DNA of 64,000 nt from Arenibacter echinorum. Lineage in GTDB: Bacteria > Bacteroidota > Bacteroidia > Flavobacteriales > Flavobacteriaceae. Below, in pieces: positions 33,637 through 44,300 of the stretch. The position numbers were made by a program, and so were the translations under genes. Below the pieces are notes generated by a model. It was given only the letters and a program-made list of their open reading frames with translations. It did no database searches and was not told the origin of the DNA. Within the stretch, counting starts at the first letter, position 1; the number at the start of each line of letters is the position of its first letter. Location of the stretch: NCBI RefSeq assembly GCF_003259375.1, contig NZ_QLLN01000005.1, forward strand, positions 372,001-436,000, written 5' to 3'.

Positions 33637-34935
33637 TTAAATGTTATCCGTTTTTTTTAAAAACCATTTTTCCCCAGTAAAAACGAGTACCGTAAGTACC
33701 GCCGCTACAACGACCACCAACAGATCACTTGATACTTTAATCCATAAAAAAGCTCCCAGAACGATAAGGTCAAGGATAATGGCGGTTACAATAATGGCTG
33801 CATTCGCCTTTATTTCCTTTCGAAGGTTTCTCAAAATGCCCCAATGGATTCCAATATCCATGACCAAATAGAGAATAGCACCTAAAGATGCAATCCTTGT
33901 CAAATCGAACAGAACGGTCAATGCGATTGCCGAGACTACAGTATATACCAGCATATGCTTCTGTATGCCTCCAGGCATTCCAAAATGCCTATGGGGTATC
34001 AAATCCATATCCGTTAGCATGGCAGTCATTCTTGAAACGGCAAAAACACTGGCTATAACTCCCGAAATTGTGGCAACAATGGCAATACCTACCGTAAACC
34101 AAAGACCGTATTTACCAAAGGCAGGTCTAGATGCCTCCGCCAAGGAATAGTCCTTGGCCCGTATGATTTCCTCAATCGAAAGATTAGAGGAAACCGCAAA
34201 AGCGACCAAAAGATAGATAATGGTACAAATGGCCAATGAAATAATAATGGCCCTACCGACATTCTTGTTAGGATTAACGATTTCCCCACCGCTGTTGGTT
34301 ATAGTAGTAAAACCTTTGTAGGCTAAAATGGACAATGCCAAAGCCCCTAGGTAACTGGAGACCGGATATTCGGACAAACTGCTGGATGGGACTACTTCCG
34401 AAAAGGAGAATCCTGCGGCCCATAGACCGCCTATCGCAAAAATGGAAATACCACCTATTTTCAGGATGGCCATTACCAACGAAGATTTCCCGATAACATT
34501 ATTTCCCGAAATATTGATCAAGAACGCCGTAATCAAAAGTATGACCCCCAAAACAGGAACCCAGACACTATTATCGCTAACATCGAACAGTTGCAAGGTG
34601 TACGAGCCGAAAGTACGGGCGACAAGACTCTCGTTGATGACCATGGAAAAAGCCATCAGTAAAGCCCCCGAAGCTGTAAGTGCACCTTTGCCATAAATCT
34701 TTTTAAGATAGGTGGCAATTCCCCCGGCAGAGGGGTATGCGTTTGACATCTTAACATACGAATAGGCACTAAAGCCAGAGATAATCGCACCAACTAAAAA
34801 TGCAATCGGAAACCACTGGCCAGATAATTCGGCTACCTGACCTAATAATGCAAAGATACCGGCACCGATCATTACTCCCGTACCAAGAGATACGGCACCT
34901 GTTAAACTGAGACTATTTTTTTTGTACTGTGACAT
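33637..34935 (-). CDS. APC-family amino acid permease
   Basis: An inner-membrane transporter of 432 residues with about twelve helices. The APC helix-1 signature LTGAVSLGTGVMIGAGIFAL is present, and SPAY-like Gly-rich motifs follow. The start at 34935 (MSQYKK) lies 3 bp after the multicopper oxidase stop, while the longer frame to 34968 would overlap it. Substrate unknown; an amino acid or amine is likely. It is an unexpected partner in a copper operon. Confidence 0.85.
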   Translation of the reverse strand: MSQYKKNSLSLTGAVSLGTGVMIGAGIFALLGQVAELSGQWFPIAFLVGAIISGFSAYSYVKMSNAYPSAGGIATYLKKIYGKGALTASGALLMAFSMVINESLVARTFGSYTLQLFDVSDNSVWVPVLGVILLITAFLINISGNNVIGKSSLVMAILKIGGISIFAIGGLWAAGFSFSEVVPSSSLSEYPVSSYLGALALSILAYKGFTTITNSGGEIVNPNKNVGRAIIISLAICTIIYLLVAFAVSSNLSIEEIIRAKDYSLAEASRPAFGKYGLWFTVGIAIVATISGVIASVFAVSRMTAMLTDMDLIPHRHFGMPGGIQKHMLVYTVVSAIALTVLFDLTRIASLGAILYLVMDIGIHWGILRNLRKEIKANAAIIVTAIILDLIVLGAFLWIKVSSDLLVVVVAAVLTVLVFTGEKWFLKKTDNI

Positions 34936-34937
34936 AT

Positions 34938-37355
34938 TTAAAATCTGGCTAATAGTCCACCACCCCAACCATATCGATTATTGTAGTTTCCTTGGATTGA
35001 AAAATTGCGGGAAAGAATGTATGCTACCCCTACCAACCATTGGGTTTCACTTTCAAAGGATTTATTATTCTCTATATCATTTACCCACCCAAAGTCTGCT
35101 CTATACTCGTATTCACCTTCCAGAAAAACTCTAGGAAAAATCAATAATTCTCTGTCCAAACGTATTCTTGGGCGCAGTTGATGATCCATACTCACATCTA
35201 CATTAAATCTATAAGGCATAAAATATTTAACACCAACCAATCCTACTGTATTAAATGTGTCGTAAGAATCCGGAGAAGAAGTTTCGGTATTTACTCCTGC
35301 ATACACACGGACCCAATCATTCAGGTATCTATTATAATTCACTTCTATTTCGGTGTTTTGGTTGTAGTCAAATTCGGCACGTAGGCCAAATTCATTTCGA
35401 ATATTACTCGATATTAAATTGAGCTCATTAAAATTTGAACCTAGACGTGCTCTTCCCCAAGAATAATAATGGTCTGTTTCATCAATAAGTTTCTGAACAG
35501 GATAATCCTTCATTCTTTCATCCCTTGGCGTATCATAACTGAAAACCCTTGCCATACCTCCCATCATATGATACAGTATGTGGCAATGAAAAAACCAATC
35601 GCCATACTCTTCGTTATAGAACTCTATGACCACTTTCTGCATTGGCGGTACGTTTATTGTATGCTTTAATGGGGAACGTTCGCCATTTTCGTTGATGACC
35701 CTAAAATAATGACCGTGCAGGTGCATCGGGTGGTGCATCATCGTAAGGTTATTGAGCGTAATCCGCGTTACTTCACCTCCCTTGATTTTTATTTTATCGG
35801 CTTCTGAAAGTGGTACACCGTTCATACTCCATACATAGCGCTGCATATTTCCCGTTAGGTTCAACAGTATGTCGTTTGTCGGCAAATCCGCATTGTAGGT
35901 GGTATTTTCCTTGGCCTTTAAAAAGTCGTAGTTGAAATAAGTTTTACGAGTGTCGTAATTAAATGAGGAAGCATCCTGCTGCATCTTGGGTATATTGTGA
36001 CCCATATGGCCTTTCATTTTATCCGATGTTCCGTTATGGTTCATTGGCATCGAGTCTTTTTTCATTCCCGACCTATTGTCCATATTCATATGGTCACTTT
36101 TCACAGGCTTTTTATCATCCATCTTCATTTCCATTTGATCATTCATCTTACCATTGTTCATCAACATCTTATCGTGCATCCCAATATTCATCTGACCGTC
36201 TTTCATATCCATCTTCATTCCATACTTCTGCATTAAAAATTCAGGGGTGTTTTTCTTTTTATTACCAGCCATTGCAGGTGCTCCCATTTTCATATCCATT
36301 TTTGCCATTTGCTTCATCATTTCCACTTTGTCCGGTCTGTCAATCGTTTTTGCAGGATAAAGTGTCCCTTGTCCTAAACGCAATGATGTATGCCCAGAGC
36401 CATCTTGTGCTGTTGCCTTAACTTCCAAAGTACCGTCAGGTATGGTAACGATTACATCATAGGTTTCGGCAACACCAAATAGAAATCGGCTTTTGGATAC
36501 AGGTTGCACATCAATACCATCGCCGGAAACCACCATTGGGTTACCCCCTCCAAAATCCATCCAATAATAGGTAGAGGCCGAAGCATTGATAAAGCGAAGC
36601 CGCACCTTTTCCCCTGGATTGAATTCTGGATATTCTGCCAATATTTTCCCGTTGGTCAGAAATGCTGGATAATAGATATCGGCAATATCCGCTCCTTCCA
36701 TACGGTCTCTCCAAAATTTAAGTTGTGCACCAAAAGCACCTTCCTTGATGACCCTGCCCAAAGGGACCGCTGTACCTTTTTTAACTTGATACCATTCGTT
36801 TCCCCTTTTTAGGTTACGCAGTACGTTCATCGGTTTTTCGTTGGTCCAGTCAGACAGTACTACAACTAAATCTTTATCATAGTCCAAGGTTTTTTCCTTG
36901 GGCTGAATCATAATGGAACCATACACACCTTTCTGTTCTTGTAGCATCGTATGGGAATGGTACCAATAGGTCCCTGACTGGTTGATAGGAATTCTGTACT
37001 GGAATGTTTCTCCAGGTTCAATAGGTGGTGTTGTCAAATACGGTACACCATCATAGAAATTTGGAAGAATCAATCCGTGCCAATGTACCGATGTTTCAAC
37101 GTCCATTTTATTGGTTACGTTGATTATGGCAAGGTCACCTTCGGTAAATTTCAAGACTGGTCCGGGAATACTGCCATTGATGGTCATCCCGTAAGCAGTT
37201 ATCCCTCCAAGCGTTATTTTATTGTTTTCTAAAATAAGGCTGTATTCCTTAACGGCACGTCCTTCTTCCTTTCTATCCTTACCATTGGTACCTACTTGGG
37301 CGATGCTCATAGATGTTATGAGAAACACAAATAGTATTGTCATTTTTTTAATCAT
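34938..37355 (-). CDS. Multicopper oxidase fused to a CopB-like outer-membrane barrel
   Basis: An 805-residue exported protein. The laccase-like part has all four copper motifs: HWHG (about 92), YWYHSH (about 131), HPMHLHGHYF (about 545) and HCHILYHMMGGM (about 590). A Met/His-rich insert (about 345-455, for example MNIGMHDKMLMNNGK) resembles CopA of the pco/cop type and likely gathers Cu(I) for oxidation. From about 620 the chain continues as a CopB-like barrel: SSNIRNEFGLRAEFDYNQNT, DLDVSM-type strands and a final aromatic residue (GGGLLARF). In most bacteria CopA and CopB are separate genes, so this is a fusion. The signal peptide ends SIAQ. Confidence 0.93.
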   Translation of the reverse strand: MIKKMTILFVFLITSMSIAQVGTNGKDRKEEGRAVKEYSLILENNKITLGGITAYGMTINGSIPGPVLKFTEGDLAIINVTNKMDVETSVHWHGLILPNFYDGVPYLTTPPIEPGETFQYRIPINQSGTYWYHSHTMLQEQKGVYGSIMIQPKEKTLDYDKDLVVVLSDWTNEKPMNVLRNLKRGNEWYQVKKGTAVPLGRVIKEGAFGAQLKFWRDRMEGADIADIYYPAFLTNGKILAEYPEFNPGEKVRLRFINASASTYYWMDFGGGNPMVVSGDGIDVQPVSKSRFLFGVAETYDVIVTIPDGTLEVKATAQDGSGHTSLRLGQGTLYPAKTIDRPDKVEMMKQMAKMDMKMGAPAMAGNKKKNTPEFLMQKYGMKMDMKDGQMNIGMHDKMLMNNGKMNDQMEMKMDDKKPVKSDHMNMDNRSGMKKDSMPMNHNGTSDKMKGHMGHNIPKMQQDASSFNYDTRKTYFNYDFLKAKENTTYNADLPTNDILLNLTGNMQRYVWSMNGVPLSEADKIKIKGGEVTRITLNNLTMMHHPMHLHGHYFRVINENGERSPLKHTINVPPMQKVVIEFYNEEYGDWFFHCHILYHMMGGMARVFSYDTPRDERMKDYPVQKLIDETDHYYSWGRARLGSNFNELNLISSNIRNEFGLRAEFDYNQNTEIEVNYNRYLNDWVRVYAGVNTETSSPDSYDTFNTVGLVGVKYFMPYRFNVDVSMDHQLRPRIRLDRELLIFPRVFLEGEYEYRADFGWVNDIENNKSFESETQWLVGVAYILSRNFSIQGNYNNRYGWGGGLLARF

Positions 37356-37505
37356 AGTTAATATTTTATTTTCTCAAGTTCATATTATTCCTTGGTTAGC
37401 ACATATATTGGTTTGATTGATTTTAAAGTTGTCTCATTATCCATTTCCGTAAGAAATAGAAACATATGGTTGAACATCATTGTATTTTCAATCAAACGCT
37501 ATGTA

Positions 37506-37607
37506 TTACTCTGAACGGTCCGACCGTTCTTTGAACCTACCCACGACTATTGATATTATGAACACGAGAATACCAACACCCAAAGCCCACCAGTACATTT
37601 CCATCAT
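37506..37607 (-). CDS. Micro-protein with one membrane helix
   Basis: Thirty-three codons: MMEMYWWALGVGILVFIISI, then VVGRFKERSDRSE-stop. A Met/Trp-rich start and a single helix are typical of the small membrane proteins scattered through this island. It is the only coding candidate in the 366-bp gap 37356-37722. Its 3' end overlaps a perfect palindrome. Confidence 0.45.
   Translation of the reverse strand: MMEMYWWALGVGILVFIISIVVGRFKERSDRSE
37513..37529. promoter_or_regulatory. Perfect 17-bp palindrome
   Basis: GAACGGTC-C-GACCGTTC, an 8-bp stem on each side of one base, in the leader of the multicopper oxidase gene. It could be an operator or a hairpin; no T run follows on the minus strand. 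Confidence 0.4.
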
Positions 37608-37722
37608 TTCATAGTTTGTGTTCTTTTCTAATCATTTTGAAATTAATTTCGCTATCATTTTTCTGAATTTTTCACTAAGCTGATATTCGAAAATAAATCT
37701 CAATTTGTTATGGAGACTTGTC

Positions 37723-38154
37723 CTAATGGTCCATTCGGCTAACTTCTTTGAACTTTAAAAAATTCTCCTCTGATCCAAAGTAGGCAACTTTGTTGTCCAC
37801 GCCCATCAGTACAATGAATGCTTCTGTTTTATCGATTTTATGTTTACTAAAAGGGTCAATGCCCGTTCTGGCTTCATCATTGTTGTTCAATGTTTTAACA
37901 CACATTTCGCAACAGCCATAATAAGTCTTGCCATTTACGGGAACGGGAATTTGCATTTTTCCCATGAAGGCATCATTTACCATACAGACCAACTCCTTTG
38001 GTACTTGGGAGCCTACCTGAGGATTTTTATTTATGATATCTTCAGGTTCTACAGTGGCAACCACTTGTTTAGTATCTTGTGCCGACACGTTCTTATTTTC
38101 TGATTTACAACCCATTAAGGTCAATACTAAAATTCCTGAAAGTAGTATTCGCAT
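37723..38154 (-). CDS. TRASH/YHS-like metal-binding lipoprotein
   Basis: About 143 residues from ATG 38154, with a lipoprotein signal ending LTLMGC. The mature part contains LVCMVNDAFMG and YYGCCEMC, a cysteine arrangement like TRASH/YHS metal-binding domains (C near a strand, then CCxxC). It lies between the CusB-like gene and the multicopper oxidase, which suggests periplasmic copper handling. The frame is open to 38184. Confidence 0.7.
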   Translation of the reverse strand: MRILLSGILVLTLMGCKSENKNVSAQDTKQVVATVEPEDIINKNPQVGSQVPKELVCMVNDAFMGKMQIPVPVNGKTYYGCCEMCVKTLNNNDEARTGIDPFSKHKIDKTEAFIVLMGVDNKVAYFGSEENFLKFKEVSRMDH

Positions 38155-38265
38155 TGTCTTATCATTTTTTGTTTTAATTTCCAATTAATATTTCTTACTG
38201 TAGAGGGTCCTAATTCTTTTATATGTCAACTTTAAGCTATATTTTAATTTTCTAAAATGTTATTG

Positions 38266-40113
38266 CTACTTACTGATGATAGCTTCCGTGGTGCCACATG
38301 TCAACATTTTGTTTCCCATATAAGGATTCCTGATTTCCTCATGGATACTAAGCCAATATGCCCCTTTTTCGTTATCTGCCATTGGGCAAAATTGCTCATA
38401 TACTTCCTTGTTTACACCAAACAGGCGTACACCTTTTGATAAATGTGCCGATAGATGTTTAAAGTGACCCCTTTGCTTTTCAATATCAGAGGTTTTGCCA
38501 ATAGCTTCTGAAGATGACTTGATCTCCTTTGAAATGGCCATCCAGTGATTATGGGCCTCCTGGTCGGTCAATTGTTTCATATCTACCTTTTTCAATGTGG
38601 CCAACAATTTATCGGCCCCCTTTTTTGCCGCAGTGGCCTCGTCCTTTACCAAGGCGTCTTTGAGGTCCAGATAGTTGTCAAAGACTTTCTCAAGCTGCCC
38701 AACAAAGATTTTTGACACTTCCATTCTCTTTTCCATACGGCTGTGGTCAGTCTTATCGGGCATTTCAGAATGGTCCGTAGATTCATTGGATCTCATTCCA
38801 CTTTCCGATTCTTTTTCTCCCCCCTTATCCATACCTCCATGATTATGCCCTGTCATGGCTGGGCCCCCTTCGGGATTCATCATGCTGGGCTTGCCGGCAA
38901 GTTGTGCAGCGGCATCTATGCTGAAGGTTCCGTTAATGGCAATTTCCTCACCTTCTTCCAGTCCTTCGTTCACTACGAAACTTTCGCCCAAAGCCGGGCC
39001 TAACGTGACGTCGCGCATCATAAAATTTACACCTTTGTCCGAAATATTCTTTATATAGACCACAGAACGCTTTCCTGTCCACATGACCGCTGTTTTGGGA
39101 ATAACGATTGCATCGGACTTTAAAGGCAATTTAGCCTCAACAGTGCCGGAAACGAACATTTCGGGTTTCAGTTGTAGATTCCGATTATTCACTTCTACCC
39201 TTGCTTTTGCAACCCTGGTCATAGGATCGATCACAGGGTCCAAATACGAAATCTTTCCTTTAAAGGTTTCGCCTGGTACAGATTGTACCGTAAAACTTAC
39301 CTCATCACCCTTTTTTATCCAGACCATGTCGGATTCATAAACATCGAACAATATCCAAACAGTGCTCAGGTTGGCAATCTGGTATATAGGCATGCCTTTA
39401 TTGACGTAGTCCCCAAGATTGACCTTCTTTTCTGTCACATAGCCAGATATATCGGCCAGTATGTGGAGTTCTTCTTGAACTGTACCCGATTCCAGAATTT
39501 GTGTAATCTGGATATCCGAAAGCTTCCAGTTTTTAAGTTTTTCCTTTGCCGAGTTAAAAAGCATTGGCTGGGTCTCGACTATTTTTCGGGCCTCGAAAAG
39601 TTCTTCTTGGGCATTGACCAGATCTGGAGAATAAATAGAGGCGATTACCTGCCCTTTATTGACGTATTCGCCGGTAAAATTAACCATCAATTTTTCAATG
39701 CGGCCAGGAATATGGGAAGATTGGGAATAGACCAACCGTTCATCGGCCTGTACCTTTCCATTCAATCGCAATAACTTTACAGGCTTGGTCTTTCCGACAA
39801 TTTCTGTACCGACATTTGCAATCTGCATTGCGGTCCGAGACATGCTGATTGCCATGGGATCCAATTCAGCATTGCTATCGTTATCCAAAGGAATCAATTC
39901 CATGCCGCAGATGGGGCAGTTACCCGGTTCGTTCTGTCTGATCTGTGGGTGCATGGAGCAGGTCCAAATGGTCTCACTGACGATTTCGCCGTCGTGTTGG
40001 TGTTCGTCCACTGTCCTGTTTTCCGAACCTCCGAAAAACAGCCATCCAAGCAATAACCCTATGATCAAGGTAATTGCAGCTATACCTATTATTTTTTTAG
40101 TTTCTGTTTTCAT
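38266..40113 (-). CDS. cusB: RND periplasmic adaptor (CusB-like) with HMBD and DUF3347 domains
   Basis: The membrane-fusion subunit of a Cu/Ag tripartite pump, 615 residues. An N-terminal anchor helix is followed by the heavy-metal-binding domain WTCSMHPQI...GNCPICGMEL (about 49-78), the adaptor body (barrel-sandwich: SHIPGRIEKLMVNFTGEYV, IASIYSPDLVNAQEELFEAR), a His/Met-rich linker (about 410-465, MTGHNHGGMDKGG), and a full C-terminal DUF3347 domain ending EQFCPMADNEKGAYWLS and NPYMGNKMLTCG. Three metal-binding modules in one adaptor is an unusual load. It is followed upstream by cusC with a 4-bp gap. Confidence 0.95.
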   Translation of the reverse strand: MKTETKKIIGIAAITLIIGLLLGWLFFGGSENRTVDEHQHDGEIVSETIWTCSMHPQIRQNEPGNCPICGMELIPLDNDSNAELDPMAISMSRTAMQIANVGTEIVGKTKPVKLLRLNGKVQADERLVYSQSSHIPGRIEKLMVNFTGEYVNKGQVIASIYSPDLVNAQEELFEARKIVETQPMLFNSAKEKLKNWKLSDIQITQILESGTVQEELHILADISGYVTEKKVNLGDYVNKGMPIYQIANLSTVWILFDVYESDMVWIKKGDEVSFTVQSVPGETFKGKISYLDPVIDPMTRVAKARVEVNNRNLQLKPEMFVSGTVEAKLPLKSDAIVIPKTAVMWTGKRSVVYIKNISDKGVNFMMRDVTLGPALGESFVVNEGLEEGEEIAINGTFSIDAAAQLAGKPSMMNPEGGPAMTGHNHGGMDKGGEKESESGMRSNESTDHSEMPDKTDHSRMEKRMEVSKIFVGQLEKVFDNYLDLKDALVKDEATAAKKGADKLLATLKKVDMKQLTDQEAHNHWMAISKEIKSSSEAIGKTSDIEKQRGHFKHLSAHLSKGVRLFGVNKEVYEQFCPMADNEKGAYWLSIHEEIRNPYMGNKMLTCGTTEAIISK

Positions 40114-40117
40114 AGTA

Positions 40118-41341
40118 CTATTTTTTTGCTGTGATGTAATTCAGTTTTGCTTGCGCAATGCGATATTGCGTAAATGCGGTTATTTTAAGTCTATCGTATT
40201 TAAGCAGTTGTTGCTGCATCCGAAGTACCTCCTCGAAATCCTTTCCCGAGTTTCCATAAGACGTGAACAAGAGATTGAGAACTTGTTCTGATTCCGATAT
40301 CTGCTGATCAAAAAGTGAAATCAAATCGGTCTGTTGTCGTAAATCGAACAGTGCCATTTCATAATTTGAATTCAGCGCATTTACGGTTTCCGTTTTTTGA
40401 AGCGAATAACTTTCTTGCATCAATTGCGCCTCTTTGACAGCTGCTTTGTACTTTCCCCTAAAGATGGGAAGGCTTACGGTTACCATTGGCATCAATACAT
40501 CCTTCCCGTTGTCCGGCAAAACCATATCGGTCCGTTCATCGACTATTACAAAATCCAACCCGAGCCCGAGCCTTGGAAGGCCTTGTTTTATTGCAGCATA
40601 TTCAGATGCCTCGCTTGCCTTTATTTTTAATTCAAGTGAATTCAAAAGTGGATGGTCCACAACAAGGGAATCCTTCGCATAATCCAATAGTATATGATCT
40701 ATTTCAATGGTATCGGCGATAATAACTGGTTCTATCTCGTCGCGGTTCAATAGTTTATTGAACGATGCCAACAGGGGCGTCTCTTTTTTATTCAGAATTC
40801 CCAAATTTGTCTTTGCCTCTTTTAGCATGATATCCACTCTCAACACATCAACCAGTGTCCCATTACCATTTTTGAACTTCGAGTTGGAAATGGACTTATA
40901 TGATTCTAGTATGGCAATGTTCCTTTCCTCGATTTTCATCCACTCCCTCAATTCGTATAAAGGAAAATAAGCCGTGGATACCTCAAAATAGAGTTTGTTT
41001 TTGGTATCTAAAAAAGATTGGTATCTTGCCTCTGCCATAAGTGTGGCCACATCGCCCTGGGCCTTCAGCGTGCCAAACCATGGGAACATTTGGGTCAATG
41101 AAAACCGTGCCTTTTGTGGCCCGACCCTTGTTTCTACCGGAGATATAAAATACCCGAAAGAAATGGATGGATCTGGCAAGGTGCTTACCTGTGGTACCTT
41201 TTCCAAAGCCGCTTCGAACTCCTTATATTGGGAAAGTAGGCCCGGATTGTTGTCCGAAGCTATTTTGAAATAATCTTCCAATGTCTGTGCCTGCAATCCT
41301 AAACAGGTAAATAATAGTAACAGTGCGATTATGTTCTTCAT
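40118..41341 (-). CDS. cusC: TolC-family outer membrane factor (CusC-like)
   Basis: A 407-residue outer-membrane channel subunit with a signal peptide ending LGLQAQ. Repeated coiled-coil/strand motifs are present (KVPQVSTLPDPSISFGYFIS, DPSI-type motif typical of metal pumps). Its ATG overlaps the stop of cusA (ATGA at 41338-41341), showing translational coupling. Length matches the shorter CusC-like proteins of Bacteroidota. Confidence 0.92.
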   Translation of the reverse strand: MKNIIALLLLFTCLGLQAQTLEDYFKIASDNNPGLLSQYKEFEAALEKVPQVSTLPDPSISFGYFISPVETRVGPQKARFSLTQMFPWFGTLKAQGDVATLMAEARYQSFLDTKNKLYFEVSTAYFPLYELREWMKIEERNIAILESYKSISNSKFKNGNGTLVDVLRVDIMLKEAKTNLGILNKKETPLLASFNKLLNRDEIEPVIIADTIEIDHILLDYAKDSLVVDHPLLNSLELKIKASEASEYAAIKQGLPRLGLGLDFVIVDERTDMVLPDNGKDVLMPMVTVSLPIFRGKYKAAVKEAQLMQESYSLQKTETVNALNSNYEMALFDLRQQTDLISLFDQQISESEQVLNLLFTSYGNSGKDFEEVLRMQQQLLKYDRLKITAFTQYRIAQAKLNYITAKK

Positions 41342-44300
41342 TTTATTCTATTTTTTTTGTTCTTATTATTAATGACCGTTTCCCTCCAAAACGACTGAAG
41401 AACTGGCACGACGAACATGGTCATGATCTGGATGGTCATTCCTCCAAAGGTGGGGATTGCCATGGGAATCATTACATCAGCGCCTTTACCAGTCGATGTC
41501 AATACTGGGAGGAGGGCAATAATAGCAACGGCTGCGGTCATCATTGCCGGGCGGACCCTTTTTTTACCGGCCTCCAAAACAGCTGCCCTTACCCCTTCTA
41601 TAGTATCTGGCTTTTTTTCCTCGAAAACTTGATGAATATAGGTCCCCATAATAACCCCGTCATCTGTTGCGATACCGAAGAGGGCAATAAATCCTACCCA
41701 AACAGCAACACTCAAATTGATGGTGTGCATTTGAAAAAGATCTCGCATATTCACACCCGATATGGCAAAATTTAGGAACCAGTCCTGCCCATAGAGCCAC
41801 AACATGATAAATCCGCCCGCAAATGCGACGAATACCCCCGAGAAGTGGATTGATGATGCAATAACTGTCTTAAATTGAAAGAACAGCAGCAAGAATATGA
41901 CAACCAAACTGATCGGTATTACTATAGACAATCTTTTGACCGCTCTTATCTGGTTTTCATAGCTGCCAGAAAATTTGTAGCTTATTCCCGCAGGGACCGT
42001 TAATTCCCCTGCATCGATTTTTTGTTGGATGGCATCTTGTGCATCGTTTACCACATCGACCTCCGCAAAACTATCCCTTTTGTCAAAAAGAACATAACCA
42101 ACCAAAAATGTGTTTTCGCTCTTGATGGCCTGTGGCCCTCTTACATATTCAAAATCGACCACTTGTGAAAGCGGAATTTGGGCCCCCACGGGGGTAGGAA
42201 TCAATATCTTACTTAAAGATTCAGGATCATCCCTTAGTTCCCTTGGATAGCGCACTCTAATTGGGAACCGCTCCCTACCTTCGACGGTAGAGGATATTTT
42301 CATTCCTCCAATGGCGGTCTCAATGCTTTGTTGCACGTCCTCAACATTGAGACCATATCGTGATATTTCATCCCTATTGATATTGAGATGCAAATACGGT
42401 TTACCAACGATCCGATCGGCAAATACCGCTTCTGACTTTACGGAAGCGACTTCTTTTAATATCACTTCCAACTGCATCCCAAAATCTTCTATTGTTTTCA
42501 AATCCGGGCCGTAAACTTTGATACCCATAGGGGCGCGCATCCCTGTCTGGAGCATTACCAAACGAGTTTCTATAGGCTGCAATTTTGGTGCTGAAGTGAT
42601 TCCGGGTATTTTGGTCACACTGACGATTTCGTCCCAAATATCATCTGCCGATTTGATGTGGGGCCTCCAATTTCGATAAAATTCTCCATTTTCGTCTGCA
42701 ATCAAGTCTTCTTCTGTAATACCCCTTTCCAATGCCTCTCCATTGGTAAGGGTATCCTTTTGAACGGTAATGAACCGATCTTTACGGTCCACTTTAAAAT
42801 GGACCCTATGACCTGCTTCGTTTAGGATAAATTCGGGTTTGTAGTTGATAATGGTCTCGAACATGGAAATAGGTGCAGGATCGAGTGCCGATTCCACACG
42901 TCCTAATTTTCCGACTGCCATATCCACTTCTGGAATTCCATCAAGAAGCATATCCAATTGACCAATTACATTTCGGTTATATTCCACCCCTGAATGTGGC
43001 ATTGAAGTTGGCATTAACAAATAGCTGCCTTCATTCAAAGATGGCATAAATTCAGAGCCTATTCCAGGAAATCTGTTTGAGGAAGCTTGCCAGCCAGAAG
43101 TTTGCCTGACGTTTTTCCAACCTACGAATTCGAAACCTTTAGCTACAATTCCAAAAGTACTGTCGAACCCTAGCCATATCAATACTCCAAAAAATATGGT
43201 TACGAAGGGAATCAACATAAATTTCCCTTTGTTCTGCAAGCACCATTTGAGTACAGGTTCATAAAAATGCACTATCGCCATTAAGGCTGCCAATATGATT
43301 CCTATCAAAAACAATACGAACAAGTAGTTGATTATAATGCCATTTTGGGGCCCTAAGGGCATCCATTCCTCCGTAAGGAAAAAAGAGGCTATAAAAATGG
43401 TAAGCCCTAAATTGATGTAATTGGGATACGCTTTATATTTTTCGGGCCACCTGGGTTCCAAAAGATTGTTTATTCCAATTAAAGTAAGGGCAAGTGGCAA
43501 CAACATCGAGGCATAGACAGCAAAAATAATTCCAGCCACAATCAAAAGGATACCCCAGAACCTGCGGACCCTTTTCTTGTCATAGTTGATGCCGAAGATG
43601 AAATGTGCAAGGGCAGGTAATACCACGAGACCAAGTACAAAAGCACTTAACAAGGCAAAAGTTTTGGTAAATGCCAATGGCCTAAAAAGTTTTCCTTCTG
43701 CAGATTCCATTGCAAAAACAGGCACGAAACTGACCACGGTAGTAGCCAAGGCCGTAGTTATTGCCGATGCCACTTCAATGGTCGCTTTATAAATTACCTG
43801 CATGAGTTCCTTCCCCTTTACGCCATGGTTTTCTGGCATTTCTAGGTGGCGAATAATATTTTCTATGAAGATGATCCCGACATCGACCATGACCCCAATA
43901 GCAATGGCAATACCCGAAAGTGCCACTACATTGGCATCAACACCGGCATACCGCATAACGATGAAGGTCATTAAAACCCCTACGGGCAATAGCCCTGAAA
44001 TTATAATGGAGGCCCTTAGATTAAGTACTAAAATCAATACTACAATAATACTTATAAGGATTTCATGGGATAGCGCATTTTCCAATGTCCCTATGGTCTC
44101 GTGGATAAGCTGCGTTCGGTCATAGAACGGAACGATGGTCAATTGGCTCTCCATCCCGTTCGCCAACGTCTTCTTTGGAAGCCCCGGGGCAATTTCCTTG
44201 ATCTTTTCTTTTAAATTGTTGATGACCGCCAAGGGATTGGAGCCATACCGGGCAACAACAACGCCCCCAACAACCTCTGCCCCTCCTTTATCAAGTACAC

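Noticed and set aside
35963-36421. Long plus-strand open frames rich in His, Ser, Phe and Tyr
   Set aside because: They are antisense shadows of the Met/His-rich insert of the multicopper oxidase; the repeated ATG/CAC codons keep the other strand open.
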